Assembly (NCBI GenBank): GCA_037200005.1
Contig: JBBCGY010000002.1
Span: 186,001 to 250,000, forward strand
Length of the DNA stretch: 64,000 nucleotides
Direction: 5' to 3'
Source: Alphaproteobacteria bacterium
GTDB taxonomy: Bacteria; Pseudomonadota; Alphaproteobacteria; UBA9219; RFNS01
In this document: piece after piece, positions 8,829-18,300 of the stretch
Numbering within the stretch: position 1 is the stretch's first letter
How the letters are laid out: each line of letters starts with the position of its first letter
The notes under the pieces: model-generated
What the model was told of the DNA's origin: nothing
Seen by the model: the letters and a program-made list of their open reading frames with translations, nothing else
The model's database searches: none
Translations under genes and position numbers: made by a program

Positions 8829-9422
8829 ATGTTCACCGGCATCATCAAAGACCTGGGCGAAGTCGCGGCGATTGAAGACACCGCCGACCGCACGCTGACG
8901 ATCGCCACGAAGCTGCCGCTCGCGGATATGGAGATCGGCGCGTCGATTGCCTGTAATGGAATATGCCTGACAGCCATCGAGATCGAGGGCGGGCGGTTCA
9001 AGGTTCAGGCTTCGGCGGAGACTATCGCCAAAACTACGCTGGGTACGTGGCGGCCCGGCACGACAATCAATCTCGAACGCCCGCTGCGCGCCGGCGACGA
9101 ATTGGGCGGCCATATGGTTTCCGGCCATATCGACGGCGTCGCGGAAATCCTGGAACGCAAGGCCGAAGGCGGATCGGCGCGTTTTGTCCTTCGCCCGCCT
9201 CAGGAACTGATGACATTCATCGCGCCCAAAGGGTCGGTGGCGCTGGACGGGGTATCGCTGACGGTCAATGATGTGCTAAATGACAGCTTCGGCATCAACA
9301 TCATACCGCACACGCAAACATGCACGAATTTCGGGGCGCTACGGCCCGGCGACCGGGTGAATCTGGAAATCGACCTGATGGCGCGCTATCTGGCGCGCAT
9401 GATCGGGCGCGCCCCAATATGA
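8829..9422 (+). CDS. ribE: Riboflavin synthase, alpha chain
   Basis: Dismutates two 6,7-dimethyl-8-ribityllumazine molecules into riboflavin, the last step of the pathway. The 197 residues show the two homologous lumazine-binding halves. The first starts MFTGIIKDLGEV and contains IACNGICLTAIE; the second starts VSGHIDGVAEI and contains VALDGVSLTVND. The MFTGI start is diagnostic. Its stop overlaps the ribB start (ATGA at 9419-9422), which implies translational coupling. Confidence 0.96.
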   Translation: MFTGIIKDLGEVAAIEDTADRTLTIATKLPLADMEIGASIACNGICLTAIEIEGGRFKVQASAETIAKTTLGTWRPGTTINLERPLRAGDELGGHMVSGHIDGVAEILERKAEGGSARFVLRPPQELMTFIAPKGSVALDGVSLTVNDVLNDSFGINIIPHTQTCTNFGALRPGDRVNLEIDLMARYLARMIGRAPI

Positions 9423-10531
9423 TCGACGATCTGCGCCGCTTCATTTCTACGTCGGAAGAGGTCATCGCCGAGGCGCGGGCCGGGCGCATGTTCATCCTCG
9501 CCGACGACGAAGACCGCGAGAATGAGGGCGATCTGGTCATTCCGGCGCAATTCGCCACGCCGGAAGCGATCAATTTCATGGCCAAGCACGGGCGCGGCCT
9601 GATTTGCCTCGCGCTCGAGCGCGGCCAGGTCGAGCGGCTCGGTCTGCCGATGATGGCGCAGCAAAACGGCACGCGCTTTCAAACCGCCTTCACGGTATCC
9701 ATCGAGGCGCGTGAAGGCGTCACCACGGGTATTTCGGCTGCCGACCGCGCCCTTACGATCCAGACCGCCATAGCTCCCGGCGCCGGCCCGCAGCATATCG
9801 TCACGCCCGGCCATGTATTTCCGCTGGTGGCGCGCGACGGCGGCGTTCTGGTGCGCGCGGGACAGACCGAAGGCTCGGTCGATATCGCGCGTCTCGCCGG
9901 ACTAACCCCCGCCGCCGTCATCTGCGAAATCATGAATGACGACGGCACCATGGCGCGGCTGCCCGATCTGGCGCAGATGGCGCAGTTTCACGGACTGAAG
10001 CTCGGCACGGTTTCCGACCTGATCGCCCATCGCCGCCGCACCGAAACCATCATCGAGCGCAAGCTGACCACGACGCTGCATAGCGTCCATGGCGGCGATT
10101 TCACGATGCATGTCTATGTCAACAAGGCCGCCTACGCCGAACACATCGCGCTGGTGAAAGGCGATCTGAGCGCGCCGGGGCCGGTCATGGTACGGATGCA
10201 CGCGCTGAACGTCATCGACGACGTTCTGGGCGACCATAGCCATGGGCGCGGCGGAGAATTGCAGGCGGCGATGCGGATGATCGGCGCGGCGGGCCGCGGC
10301 GTGGTGGTTCTGCTGCGCGAGGCCCAGCCGACCAGCCTTTCCGTGCGTCTCGAACAGCGCCTTCAGGGCGGCGTGCCGCTGTCGGTTCTGCGCGATTACG
10401 GCGTCGGCGCGCAGATTTTGCTTGATCTCGGAATCAGGGATATGATCCTGCTGTCGAATACGGCCAAGACCATCGTCGGGCTTGACGCCTTCGGCCTTAA
10501 TATCGTCGCGCAGCGCGGAATTGAAGCATAA
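9419..10531 (+). CDS. ribB: 3,4-dihydroxy-2-butanone-4-phosphate synthase fused to a degenerate RibA-like domain
   Basis: The N-terminal domain makes the four-carbon riboflavin precursor from ribulose 5-phosphate. I start at ATG 9419 (MIDDLRRF; 370 residues); an upstream in-frame extension lies inside ribE. The acidic loop [10 protein letters not shown] (29-38), [13 protein letters not shown] and VTPGHVFPL are intact, so DHBP synthase activity is expected. The C-terminal half, from about residue 200, aligns in shape with GTP cyclohydrolase II but lacks the zinc-binding Cys-x10-Cys-x-Cys pattern; the equivalent region reads [16 protein letters not shown]. It is therefore a hybrid of the RibBX kind, and GTP cyclohydrolase II must be supplied by the separate ribA at 22464. 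Confidence 0.93.
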   Translation: MIDDLRRFISTSEEVIAEARAGRMFILADDEDRENEGDLVIPAQFATPEAINFMAKHGRGLICLALERGQVERLGLPMMAQQNGTRFQTAFTVSIEAREGVTTGISAADRALTIQTAIAPGAGPQHIVTPGHVFPLVARDGGVLVRAGQTEGSVDIARLAGLTPAAVICEIMNDDGTMARLPDLAQMAQFHGLKLGTVSDLIAHRRRTETIIERKLTTTLHSVHGGDFTMHVYVNKAAYAEHIALVKGDLSAPGPVMVRMHALNVIDDVLGDHSHGRGGELQAAMRMIGAAGRGVVVLLREAQPTSLSVRLEQRLQGGVPLSVLRDYGVGAQILLDLGIRDMILLSNTAKTIVGLDAFGLNIVAQRGIEA

Positions 10532-10538
10532 CCGCCGG

Positions 10539-11654
10539 TTAAATCGTCGGCGCTGGGTTCTTTCGATGTATTTCGCGGTTTATATTTACGCCATCGGCCA
10601 GGGGAAGATTATATGCATGAGGTTCAGCGGCAGGCTGTTTCTCGGCAAGGGGAAAAGCCGCTCTGCTTAGTGTTGTTTTATAGATTTTAGTTTTTTTGTT
10701 CTCGGCAAAGATTCCCTGACAGTACCCGCTGACCTTAATAGTCCAAGGACTGGCAACTGTTGTATTCGATGGGGTATTCTTGTCGTATACGATAACGACT
10801 GTTCGTCCGTCTTCATCGCCGACCGCACGATGCACGGCACCTTGTTTGAGGTGGGGATTTCCGTCTATCATCTTTTTCCAATCACCCTCACTCAACAAGG
10901 CCTGAATATGACTGGTGATCATTCCTGCTGGCAAGGGCACCTCGGCCTTGCTTTTAGATTTATTATCCAGGTTTTTATCGATAGCGTAGGTCGTGCTAGA
11001 GTTTTTTAATCCATGAATGAACACTCTGTTCCAGCAAGGTTCTGTGGCCGAAGGGCTGAGAGAAATGGGTCCGCAATCGCTGTGCAGTCCTGCTCCCTGC
11101 GGCTCAGTCCGCGCCACTCTGATCTCCGACACTAAATTCTTTCGTTCTCCGCCTTCCAGCAGGCCTCGCGCCGCAAGATTGCTGATATGCTCGTCGATGA
11201 CGGGGTCGCGGTAAGGCTGTGCCGCGACGGCGCCCTTGTATTTCTGTGCGCCTCTGCCGGCATCAATATCCTCAAGCCCATTCTGGTGAATGGGACGCCA
11301 CGCCTGATCCTCATGACTGGAATCATGAAGAAGAACTCCGATCAGCCTGTCGGACCTATCGTCAGGATTGGCGGGATCGCGTCCGCGCGGCAGAGTCAAC
11401 ACGGCCGGATCATGGCTGAAAAACATCTGCTCATTCAGGGCAAAGGCCTTAAAGCTGTAGCCGTTTTGGTGGGTGATGGTGTGGTGCGAAAGATCGAGAT
11501 TTTCGCCGCCCTTTTTCCGATCCTGGAGCGCATCGACCCATTTTTCCATGGAGGCGCGCAGGGAGGAATTGTTGTCATAGGGCGCGCAGACATAATTCTT
11601 GAACGCCGCCCATGGAATCTCTGTTTGCAGCCCTGCATGATTGTCGAGCGACAT
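10539..11654 (-). CDS. Unrecognised 371-residue protein on the opposite strand between ribB and ribH
   Basis: No family is recognised. The ATG at 11654 is preceded by AAGGA, a plausible ribosome binding site close to the start. The product looks soluble, without signal peptide or membrane segments. It is rich in His, Asn and Asp in the first half, with HDSSHED around residue 110 that could bind metal, and ends in a Lys/Pro-rich tail. Its DNA looks richer in A and T than that of the neighbouring rib genes. It is convergent with ribB (7 bases apart) and divergent from ribH. It splits a normally compact riboflavin cluster, so it is probably an insertion. Coding potential rests on length, start signal and lack of a better frame. 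Confidence 0.6.
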   Translation of the reverse strand: MSLDNHAGLQTEIPWAAFKNYVCAPYDNNSSLRASMEKWVDALQDRKKGGENLDLSHHTITHQNGYSFKAFALNEQMFFSHDPAVLTLPRGRDPANPDDRSDRLIGVLLHDSSHEDQAWRPIHQNGLEDIDAGRGAQKYKGAVAAQPYRDPVIDEHISNLAARGLLEGGERKNLVSEIRVARTEPQGAGLHSDCGPISLSPSATEPCWNRVFIHGLKNSSTTYAIDKNLDNKSKSKAEVPLPAGMITSHIQALLSEGDWKKMIDGNPHLKQGAVHRAVGDEDGRTVVIVYDKNTPSNTTVASPWTIKVSGYCQGIFAENKKTKIYKTTLSRAAFPLAEKQPAAEPHAYNLPLADGVNINREIHRKNPAPTI

Positions 11655-11773
11655 TTTCCTTTCCTATCAATGAGATAATGCCAACGCTCCAATACTATAT
11701 GCAAAATGGTAACATAGAACATTTTGAAAGCATTAAATTTTCGTCCATTCTCTTGCCGTATTTTGAAAAGCCC

Positions 11774-11779
11774 TATAGT
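11774..11779 (+). promoter_or_regulatory. Possible -10 element of a ribH promoter
   Basis: TATAGT at 11774-11779 matches five of six -10 positions and lies nine bases before the ribH ATG. A start point about seven bases further on would leave almost no leader, and no Shine-Dalgarno sequence precedes the ATG. The -35 candidate (TTGCCG or CTTGCC, 15-16 bases upstream) is weak. Confidence 0.3.
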
Positions 11780-11788
11780 TCTTTAGTC

Positions 11789-12310
11789 ATGCAAACATCC
11801 AAATCCCCTCCCCCGCAATTCAAATTCGATAACAAGCCGCATCTGCTGATCGTCGAGGCGCGGTTTTACGAAGATATTTCCGATCATTTATTCGCGGGCG
11901 CGCAGGAAGTTCTGGACGCCAACGAGGCGAGTTACGACAGGCTGGAGGTGCCGGGATCGCTGGAGATTCCCGCGGCGATCAATTTCGCGGTCAAGGCGCT
12001 GGATTACGATCCGATACGGCGGCGGTTCGACGGCTATATCGCGCTGGGCTGCGTCATCAAGGGCGAGACGCGCCATGACGAGATCGTCGGCAACGGAAGC
12101 GCGCGCGGCCTGCAGGAACTGGCGCTGCGATCGGTGCTGGCGATCGGCAACGGCATCCTCACCGTCGACAGCCATGAGCAAGCTCTCGCCCGAGCCACGG
12201 TCGATGGCCACAATCGCGGCGGCGCAGCGGCGGCGGCGTGCCTGCGCATGATCGAGATTAAGCAACATTTCCGCCTGATGCCTAAGCGGCGATGGGTGGC
12301 AAAATCGTGA
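11789..12310 (+). CDS. ribH: 6,7-dimethyl-8-ribityllumazine synthase
   Basis: Condenses 5-amino-6-ribitylaminouracil with the four-carbon phosphate made by RibB. I start at ATG 11789 (173 residues); the frame is open further upstream, but that part is AT-rich and unlike the family. Conserved parts are LLIVEARFYEDI, PGSLEIPAAI, and GCVIKGETRHDEIV, which carries the catalytic His. A 19-base overlap, or a GTGA overlap if the later start is used, links it to nusB, a common pairing. It appears to have its own promoter because the opposite-strand gene separates it from ribB. Confidence 0.94.
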   Translation: MQTSKSPPPQFKFDNKPHLLIVEARFYEDISDHLFAGAQEVLDANEASYDRLEVPGSLEIPAAINFAVKALDYDPIRRRFDGYIALGCVIKGETRHDEIVGNGSARGLQELALRSVLAIGNGILTVDSHEQALARATVDGHNRGGAAAAACLRMIEIKQHFRLMPKRRWVAKS

Positions 12311-12756
12311 ACGAAGTTAAAGCGGAGAAAGCTCCGCCATCCGCGAGCGGTGCGCGCCGTGCGGCGCGTCTTGCCGCCGTGCAGGCGCTTTATCAAATGG
12401 AGTACGGCCAGGAACGGCATGAAGGGCTTCACCTCGACGATGGCGGCGGCGACGTCGCCGCGCCGGATGGAGCAGTACTGGCCGCTATCGTGCGCACGGC
12501 GCAGGAGCGCCGCGCCGATATCGATGAAATCCTGACGAAATCCCTAAGCCCGGAATGGCCGTTGGCGCGGCTCGACTCCGTGCTGCGCGCCGTGCTGCGC
12601 GCCGGGGTCGCCGAGTTGCTGCATGACGGCGCGACGCCCGCCGCGATTCTGATGACCGATTATGTGGACGTGGCGCACGCCTTCTTCGGCGGTAAGGAAC
12701 CCGGCCTCGTCAATGCGGTGCTGGATAAGGTGGCGAAGATTTTGCGCGGCGCGTGA
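12292..12756 (+). CDS. nusB: Transcription antitermination factor NusB
   Basis: RNA-binding helical protein that with NusE promotes rRNA antitermination. The conserved start ARRAARLAAVQALYQMEYG and the later LDSVLRAVLRAGVAEL and KEPGLVNAVLDKVAK blocks identify it. Two starts are possible: ATG 12292, which overlaps ribH, or GTG 12307, whose GTGA overlaps the ribH stop and has GGTGG upstream. Length is 154 or 149 residues, both normal. Coupling to ribH translation is likely. Confidence 0.92.
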   Translation: MGGKIVNEVKAEKAPPSASGARRAARLAAVQALYQMEYGQERHEGLHLDDGGGDVAAPDGAVLAAIVRTAQERRADIDEILTKSLSPEWPLARLDSVLRAVLRAGVAELLHDGATPAAILMTDYVDVAHAFFGGKEPGLVNAVLDKVAKILRGA

Positions 12757-12757
12757 T

Positions 12758-14089
12758 TTACGGCGCGGGCGCGGCGGCCTTCAAATTCGTCCGCAGCTTG
12801 TCCGGCGCGCCGCAGATAATCGAGAGGTGCCCGCCTACGAAGGCGCGCTTGGGAACATCGCCGCTCGTCGCGCATTTCACCAAACCGATATCGGCGGGAT
12901 TGCCCGCCTCGATTTGATCCTCGGGCTTGGCATTACGATCCTTGCCGCAGCCGATCGCAAGCTCTCCCTTGGCGTCTATGTAAATGCGCGGATATTTTCC
13001 TGGATTTTCGACGCATTGCGCGTCGCCGATGCGCGTCAGGACGGGAGCGCCGATATCCGCTTCGCGGACGACTTTTCCGGGTTTGATAATAATGGGCTCA
13101 TGCGATGCCGGCGCCGGGGCCGTCACCACGACAACCGGAGCCACCGCTTTCGGCGTTACGGCAGGCGTCGCGTCGCCGATCCTGGCGACGACAGGCGTAT
13201 CGGGCAGCATGGAGACGTTCGCGAATCCCTTATCGAGAATTGTCCGCATTTTCGTATCGCGATTGACCTTGGATTCCCCGAACACGACGCCGACGAGGCG
13301 CACGCAATGCTTAGCCTCGTCACAGCGTTCTGCCGAGGCCACCAGATTATGACCGGAGGCGTCGACATAGCCGGTCTTGCCGCCATCCATGCCCTCGTAA
13401 TGTTCCTTCGTCATCAGATTGACGTGATTGGCGTAGGAATGGCCGTTGATAACCGCCGAGGGCGTCTGAAAGAGCTTATATTCTTCCGGAAAATCGGCGA
13501 TCAGGCGGCTCATCAAAATGGCCATGCTCCGCGCCGTCGTCTTCTGCTTGGGATCGGGCAAGCCGGAAGCATTGCGGAAGACCGTGTTTTCGCTCATGCC
13601 GATTTTCTTGGCTTTGGCGGTCATCATGCTTGCGAAATTTTTCTCGCTGCCGCCGACGGCCTCCGCCAATACGACGGCGGCATCGCAGCCGGAATGCACG
13701 ATCTCGGCTAAGATAGCGTCGCGCACCGAAATCGTCTGGTCTTTCTTGAGCTTGATGTCGAACGCGCCGCCTTCTCCGGCGGCTTCCGCCGCGGCGGAAA
13801 CCGTGAGCGGCTGCTCCATCGTCAGCTTGTTACTGTGAATCGCTTCAAAGGTCAGATAAAGCGTCATCAGCTTCGCGGTCGAGGCGGGATGGCGCAGCTC
13901 GTCGGGATTTTCCGCGTGCAGAACGCGACCGGACTTGGTCTCGATGACGATGGAAGCTTTCGGCCCGTCTCCGGCGCGCGCGGTTGGCGCATAAAGAGCG
14001 CTCGCGGTCATTACGCCCATCGCGGTCAATTGCCGCGTGTGCCCGCAGACCCAATTGGTCGCCTTGTCAAAAATATCAGTAATCGCCAT
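12758..14089 (-). CDS. D-alanyl-D-alanine carboxypeptidase (S11 family) with altered SxN motif
   Basis: Penicillin-binding protein that trims peptidoglycan stem peptides in the periplasm. Length is 443 residues. A hydrophobic leader ending near ALYAPTARAG suggests export. The S11 motifs are S70-T-A-K73 (nucleophile and base) and K238-T-G240 (in MDGGKTGY), but the middle motif, normally S-x-N, reads S133-G-C135. The codon is clearly TGC, so Cys replaces the Asn that positions substrate. A region of about 140 residues after the catalytic domain is alanine- and proline-rich, then has several cysteines; I recognise no SPOR repeat in it. It is convergent with nusB, one base apart. Confidence 0.87.
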   Translation of the reverse strand: MAITDIFDKATNWVCGHTRQLTAMGVMTASALYAPTARAGDGPKASIVIETKSGRVLHAENPDELRHPASTAKLMTLYLTFEAIHSNKLTMEQPLTVSAAAEAAGEGGAFDIKLKKDQTISVRDAILAEIVHSGCDAAVVLAEAVGGSEKNFASMMTAKAKKIGMSENTVFRNASGLPDPKQKTTARSMAILMSRLIADFPEEYKLFQTPSAVINGHSYANHVNLMTKEHYEGMDGGKTGYVDASGHNLVASAERCDEAKHCVRLVGVVFGESKVNRDTKMRTILDKGFANVSMLPDTPVVARIGDATPAVTPKAVAPVVVVTAPAPASHEPIIIKPGKVVREADIGAPVLTRIGDAQCVENPGKYPRIYIDAKGELAIGCGKDRNAKPEDQIEAGNPADIGLVKCATSGDVPKRAFVGGHLSIICGAPDKLRTNLKAAAPAP

Positions 14090-14221
14090 TTTATTCCCCG
14101 GGATGATCTATCCGGCAAAATACCACCAAAGGCGGGATTCCCAATAACGCTTAAATAGTTTCACGGCGGGGATATTGGTTAATGGGGGGGCCAGTGTAAT
14201 TTATTTTAACGAAAGCTGTTT

Positions 14222-14788
14222 TCAAGCTATTTCTTTTATACGTTTACATATCGCTCGCAGCAATGTCTCAACATTCTCTGCGCCCTTGCCATAATCGACC
14301 ATCGTGGTTGTGAGTATTGGAGCGCTTCTGATTTTAATGTTTGTTGCATTTTCTGCTGGTGCGACAATTATTGTTATTTTCTCTCCCCAGCTTCGCCATG
14401 TTGCGCTAACTCTCGCCTCAATGCGACCAGAGGAAGCATCCGCACTTATAATTTGGGCTTTTCTAAGCGAACCTATAGCGTCTTTACATGTCATGAACGC
14501 TATGGCTTGTGTATCCGAGATCAGCACTTCCCTATCCTGAATAGGATTCGTACATTCGACATTGAACCCTTTTAATTTGAGGCGTTTTTTTTCTCTAGAA
14601 TTCAGCCAGGACATGCAGCCGCCAAACAATGCACCTGTAATAACGCCACCAACGAGAGGGGCAATTATCTCGCCGCTTTGAAGAAAAGAAAAAACAGCCA
14701 TCACGCCGCCGAAATATACCCCTGTCCACAAACCGATGTGTTTCTCTCTCAATCGTAAGAGAGCAGTCTTTCTGGCGCTTATAGACAT
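14222..14788 (-). CDS. Small membrane-anchored protein of unknown function
   Basis: No family is recognised. I start at the ATG ending at 14788 (188 residues) because AGGAGG lies seven bases upstream; an ATG six bases earlier is too close to it, and a longer frame would run into the tRNA-Arg gene. Two hydrophobic segments are visible, about residues 22-38 and 43-60, the second rich in glycine (LVGGVITGALFGGCM). A basic turn REKKRLKLK and a soluble domain of about 115 residues follow, with beta-like strands such as KITIIVAP. A membrane anchor with a cytoplasmic domain is inferred. It shares its strand with the tRNA and the complex I gene upstream. Confidence 0.65.
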   Translation of the reverse strand: MSISARKTALLRLREKHIGLWTGVYFGGVMAVFSFLQSGEIIAPLVGGVITGALFGGCMSWLNSREKKRLKLKGFNVECTNPIQDREVLISDTQAIAFMTCKDAIGSLRKAQIISADASSGRIEARVSATWRSWGEKITIIVAPAENATNIKIRSAPILTTTMVDYGKGAENVETLLRAICKRIKEIA

Positions 14789-14827
14789 TCGCATGCCTCC
14801 TGTCAGACGACGCTTAAACGTCCGTAT

Positions 14828-14904
14828 TGGCGACCCCGGCGTGACTCGAACACGCAACATCCTGCTTAGAAGGCAGGTGCTCTATCCAGTTGAGCTACGG
14901 GGTC
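14828..14904 (-). tRNA. tRNA-Arg, anticodon UCU
   Basis: A 77-base cloverleaf read on the minus strand. The acceptor stem is GACCCCG paired with CGGGGTC, the D arm has TAGCTCAACTGGATAGAGC, and the anticodon loop CTTCTAA gives UCU. The T arm contains the GTTCGAGTC loop. Discriminator G and an encoded CCA are present. UCU decodes AGA/AGG, which are rare in this DNA. Confidence 0.95.
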
Positions 14905-14961
14905 GTCGATAACTGGCTTAATGGTTTTCCGTCTTCTTTCTTAAGATCGCGTTCACGGCGC

Positions 14962-15285
14962 CTATTTCGTCTGCCGTTCCTCATCCTGCGGACGGATATA
15001 GCGGAAATTGTCGAGATAATTGCGCGGCTTGATCCGGCGGCATTCCAGCGCCTCGATGTCGCATTTCCAGCCCCGTTTTAAGGCAAAAGCGACGGCTTCT
15101 TCCTTCGTGGCGAAGCGCAGCTGGTTGCGCAGTTCCGACAGGGTATCGCCCGCGCTGGTCCAGCCCATGACCGGCTCAGGCCCGCGCGGCGTCGGCAGCA
15201 CCGGCTCGATCAGCCAGATGAATTTGGTTTTGCCGCGCCCCGACTGCATCGCCGATTTCGACGGCTGATAGATACGGACTTGCAT
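14962..15285 (-). CDS. ETC complex I accessory subunit (NDUFS4-type)
   Basis: Small accessory subunit of NADH:ubiquinone oxidoreductase shared by Alphaproteobacteria and mitochondria; it sits near the N-module. The 107 residues show VRIYQPSKSAMQSG at the start, then MGWTSAGDTLSELRN and FATKEEAVAFALKRGW, the hallmarks of the NDUFS4 family, and a C-terminal YLDNFRY with a basic end. It lies just upstream of tRNA-Arg on the same strand, away from the nuo operon at the right end of the window. Confidence 0.9.
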   Translation of the reverse strand: MQVRIYQPSKSAMQSGRGKTKFIWLIEPVLPTPRGPEPVMGWTSAGDTLSELRNQLRFATKEEAVAFALKRGWKCDIEALECRRIKPRNYLDNFRYIRPQDEERQTK

Positions 15286-15314
15286 GGAAATAGCCCCGAT
15301 GATTGACCGGGAAT

Positions 15315-18300
15315 TTATAAACGCTTTTCCGGCGCTTCGCCATGCTCATTTTGCAGGGTTTCCCATGAATGGGTGCCCGCCATATGGAGCTTTCCGCCCG
15401 ACAGTTTCCGGATCGTGACATAGAATACCGGCGTCAGGAACAGACCGAAGAAGGTGACGCCGAGCATGCCGGAAAACACCGCCACGCCCATCGCATGGCG
15501 CATTTCGGCCCCCGCGCCGGTGGAAATCACCAGCGGAATGACGCCCATGATGAAGGCGAAGGACGTCATCAAAATGGGCCGCAGCCGCAGACGGCAGGAT
15601 TCCACCGCGGCCTCGAAAGGCGTGCGTCCCTGAATTTCCAGTTCGCGCGCGAATTCGACGATCAGAATCGCGTTTTTACACGCGAGTCCTATCAGCACGA
15701 AAAGCCCGATCTGAGTGAAGATGTTGTTCGTGGTGCGATCCAGCCAGACTCCCACCATCGCGCAGAACAGGCACATCGGCACGATCAGGATGACAGCGAG
15801 CGGCAGACTCAAGCTCTCATACTGCGCCGCCAGCACCATGAAGGCGAGCAGCACGCAGAGCGGAAACACCAGAAACGCCGTATTGCCCGCCAGGATTTGC
15901 TGATATTTCAAATCCGTCCATTCGTAAGACATGCCTTTGGGCAGGGTTTCAAACAGGATTTTCTCCATGGCCTCTTGAGCCTGGCCCGCCGATACGCCGG
16001 GACCGGCATCGGCATTGATGTCAGCCGTGCGATAGCCGTTATAGCGCGCCGCCCGCTCGGGGCCGAAGCTGTGGCGCACGGTGACCATGCTGCCGAGCGG
16101 AATCATCTGGCCGTCGACATTGCGGACTTTCAAATTGGCGATATCTTCGGCGTGGGCGCGGAACGGCGCGTCGGCCTGAGCGATGACCTGAAAGGTACGA
16201 CCGAATTTATTGAAATCATTCACATATATTGATCCAAGATAAGTCTGCATCGTGGAGAATACGTCCCCTACCCCCACGCCCAACTGCTTGGCCTTGGTGC
16301 GGTCCAGATCGACGTGAAGCTGCGGCACGTTGATTTCATAGCCGGAAAAAACCTGGGCAAGCTCCGGCGTCGCGCGCGCTTTCCCGAGTACGGCATTGAC
16401 GATCTTAGCCAATTCCTGGTTTCCGGCGTCGATGCGATCCTCGATTTGCAATTTGAATCCCCCCGCGGTGCCGAGGCCCATGACAGGCGGCGGCGGCAGG
16501 ACGAAGACGAAAGCGTCCTTGATCGCTCCCAGTTTCATCATCATGCTGCCGGCAATGGACTTGGCCGACAAATCCGGCGGCAAATCTCTAAGATGCAGAA
16601 AGGCCAGCGCGCGATCGAACCAGCCGGGCGACGGGCGCTCATCGAACGGCTTCAACGGAAGAAACACGATCCCGGCATTGGAGCTGTTGCTGAATCCGTG
16701 AATCGAAAAGCCGGGAAACGCGACCGAATTTTCCACGCCAGGCTCATTGAGTCCGATCTCGGACATTTGCCTTATCACCTTTTCGGTGCGGTCGAGCGTC
16801 GCGCCTTCCGGCAACTGAGCGATGCCGATCAGATATTGCTTGTCCTGCGCCGGAATATATTCGCCGGGAACCGCCTGAAAGAGGAACCATGCCGTGCCGA
16901 TCAACGCCAGATAGGCGGCAATCGCCACGCCGCGATGCCGGAGAATGCTACTGACATCCCTGGAATAACTTTCGGAAGCGCGTCGGAAAAGATTATTGAA
17001 TCCGTGGAAGAACCAGCCGAACACCCCGTCGATGAACCGGCTGAACCAATCCTTGGGCTGGTCTTTCCCTCTGAGCAGAATGGCGGCCAGCGCCGGGCTG
17101 AGCGTCAGTGAGTTGAAGGCCGAGATGACGGTGGAAATCGCGATCGTCAGCGCGAATTGCTTGTAAAACTGTCCGGTCAGGCCGCTGATGAACGCAATCG
17201 GCACGAAAACCGCGCATAGAGTGAGCGCGATGGCGATGATCGGGCCGCTGACCTCGCGCATCGCCTGATAGGTCGCATCGCGCGGCGATAGACCGTGCTC
17301 GATATTCCGCTCGACATTTTCCACGACGACGATGGCGTCATCGACCACGATGCCGATCGCCAGCACCAGCCCGAACAGCGATAGCGCATTGATCGAAAAT
17401 CCCAGCATCAGCAATGCGGCGAAGGTGCCGATGATCGAGATCGGCACCGCGAGCAGCGGAATGACCGACGCCCGCCAGGTCTGCAGAAAAACAATGACGA
17501 CCAGGACGACCAGCGCAATCGCCTCGAACAGCGTCTCGATCACCGCCTTGATGGAATCGCGCACGAAAACCGTGGGGTCGTAGACGATGCTGTAATCGAG
17601 TCCGGCGGGGAAATTCTGCTTCAACTCATCCATCGTGGCGCGCACGTCGTCTGAAATCTTGATCGCGTTCGAGCCTGGCGCCTGGAAAATCGGGATCGCC
17701 ACGGCGGGCTTGTTGTTGAGCAGCGAACGCAGCGCATAAGACGACGCGCCGAGCTCGATCCGCGCCACGTCCTTAAGCCGCGTGACCGCGCCGTCCGCCG
17801 ACTTGATGATGATGTTGCCGAATTCTTCCTCGTTTTGCAGCCGCCCCTGAGTGTTGACCAGCAACTGCGTATCGACGCCGACCGGCATCGGCGAAGCCCC
17901 GATCTGTCCGGCAGCCACCTGGACATTCTGCTCGCGCATGGCATTGACGACATCGTTCGCCGTCAGGTTGCGCGCCGCGATTTTTTCCGGATCGAGCCAG
18001 ACCCGCATCGCGTAATCGCCGGAGCCGAACAGCGCCACTTGCCCCACGCCGCTGATCCGCGCCAGGCGGTCCTTGACGTTCAGAAGACCGTAATTGCGGA
18101 TATAAAGCTCGTCATAGCGCTTGTCGGGCGACAGCAAATGCACGACCATCGTCAGGTCGGGCGAGCTTTTGAGGACGACCACGCCCAATTGCCGCACGAT
18201 ATCGGGCAGACGCGGCAAGGCTTGCGACACGCGGTTCTGCACCATTTGCTGCGCAAGATCGGGATCGGTGCCGAGCTTGAACGTCACCGTCAGTTTCATG

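Noticed and set aside
8161-10540. FMN riboswitch upstream of the riboflavin genes
   Set aside because: I looked for the conserved RFN-element sequence before ribE, ribB, ribH and ribD and did not see it.
14222-14860. Longer start of the small membrane protein within tRNA-Arg
   Set aside because: Bases 14828-14904 form a complete tRNA with CCA; AGGAGG before 14788 sets the real start.
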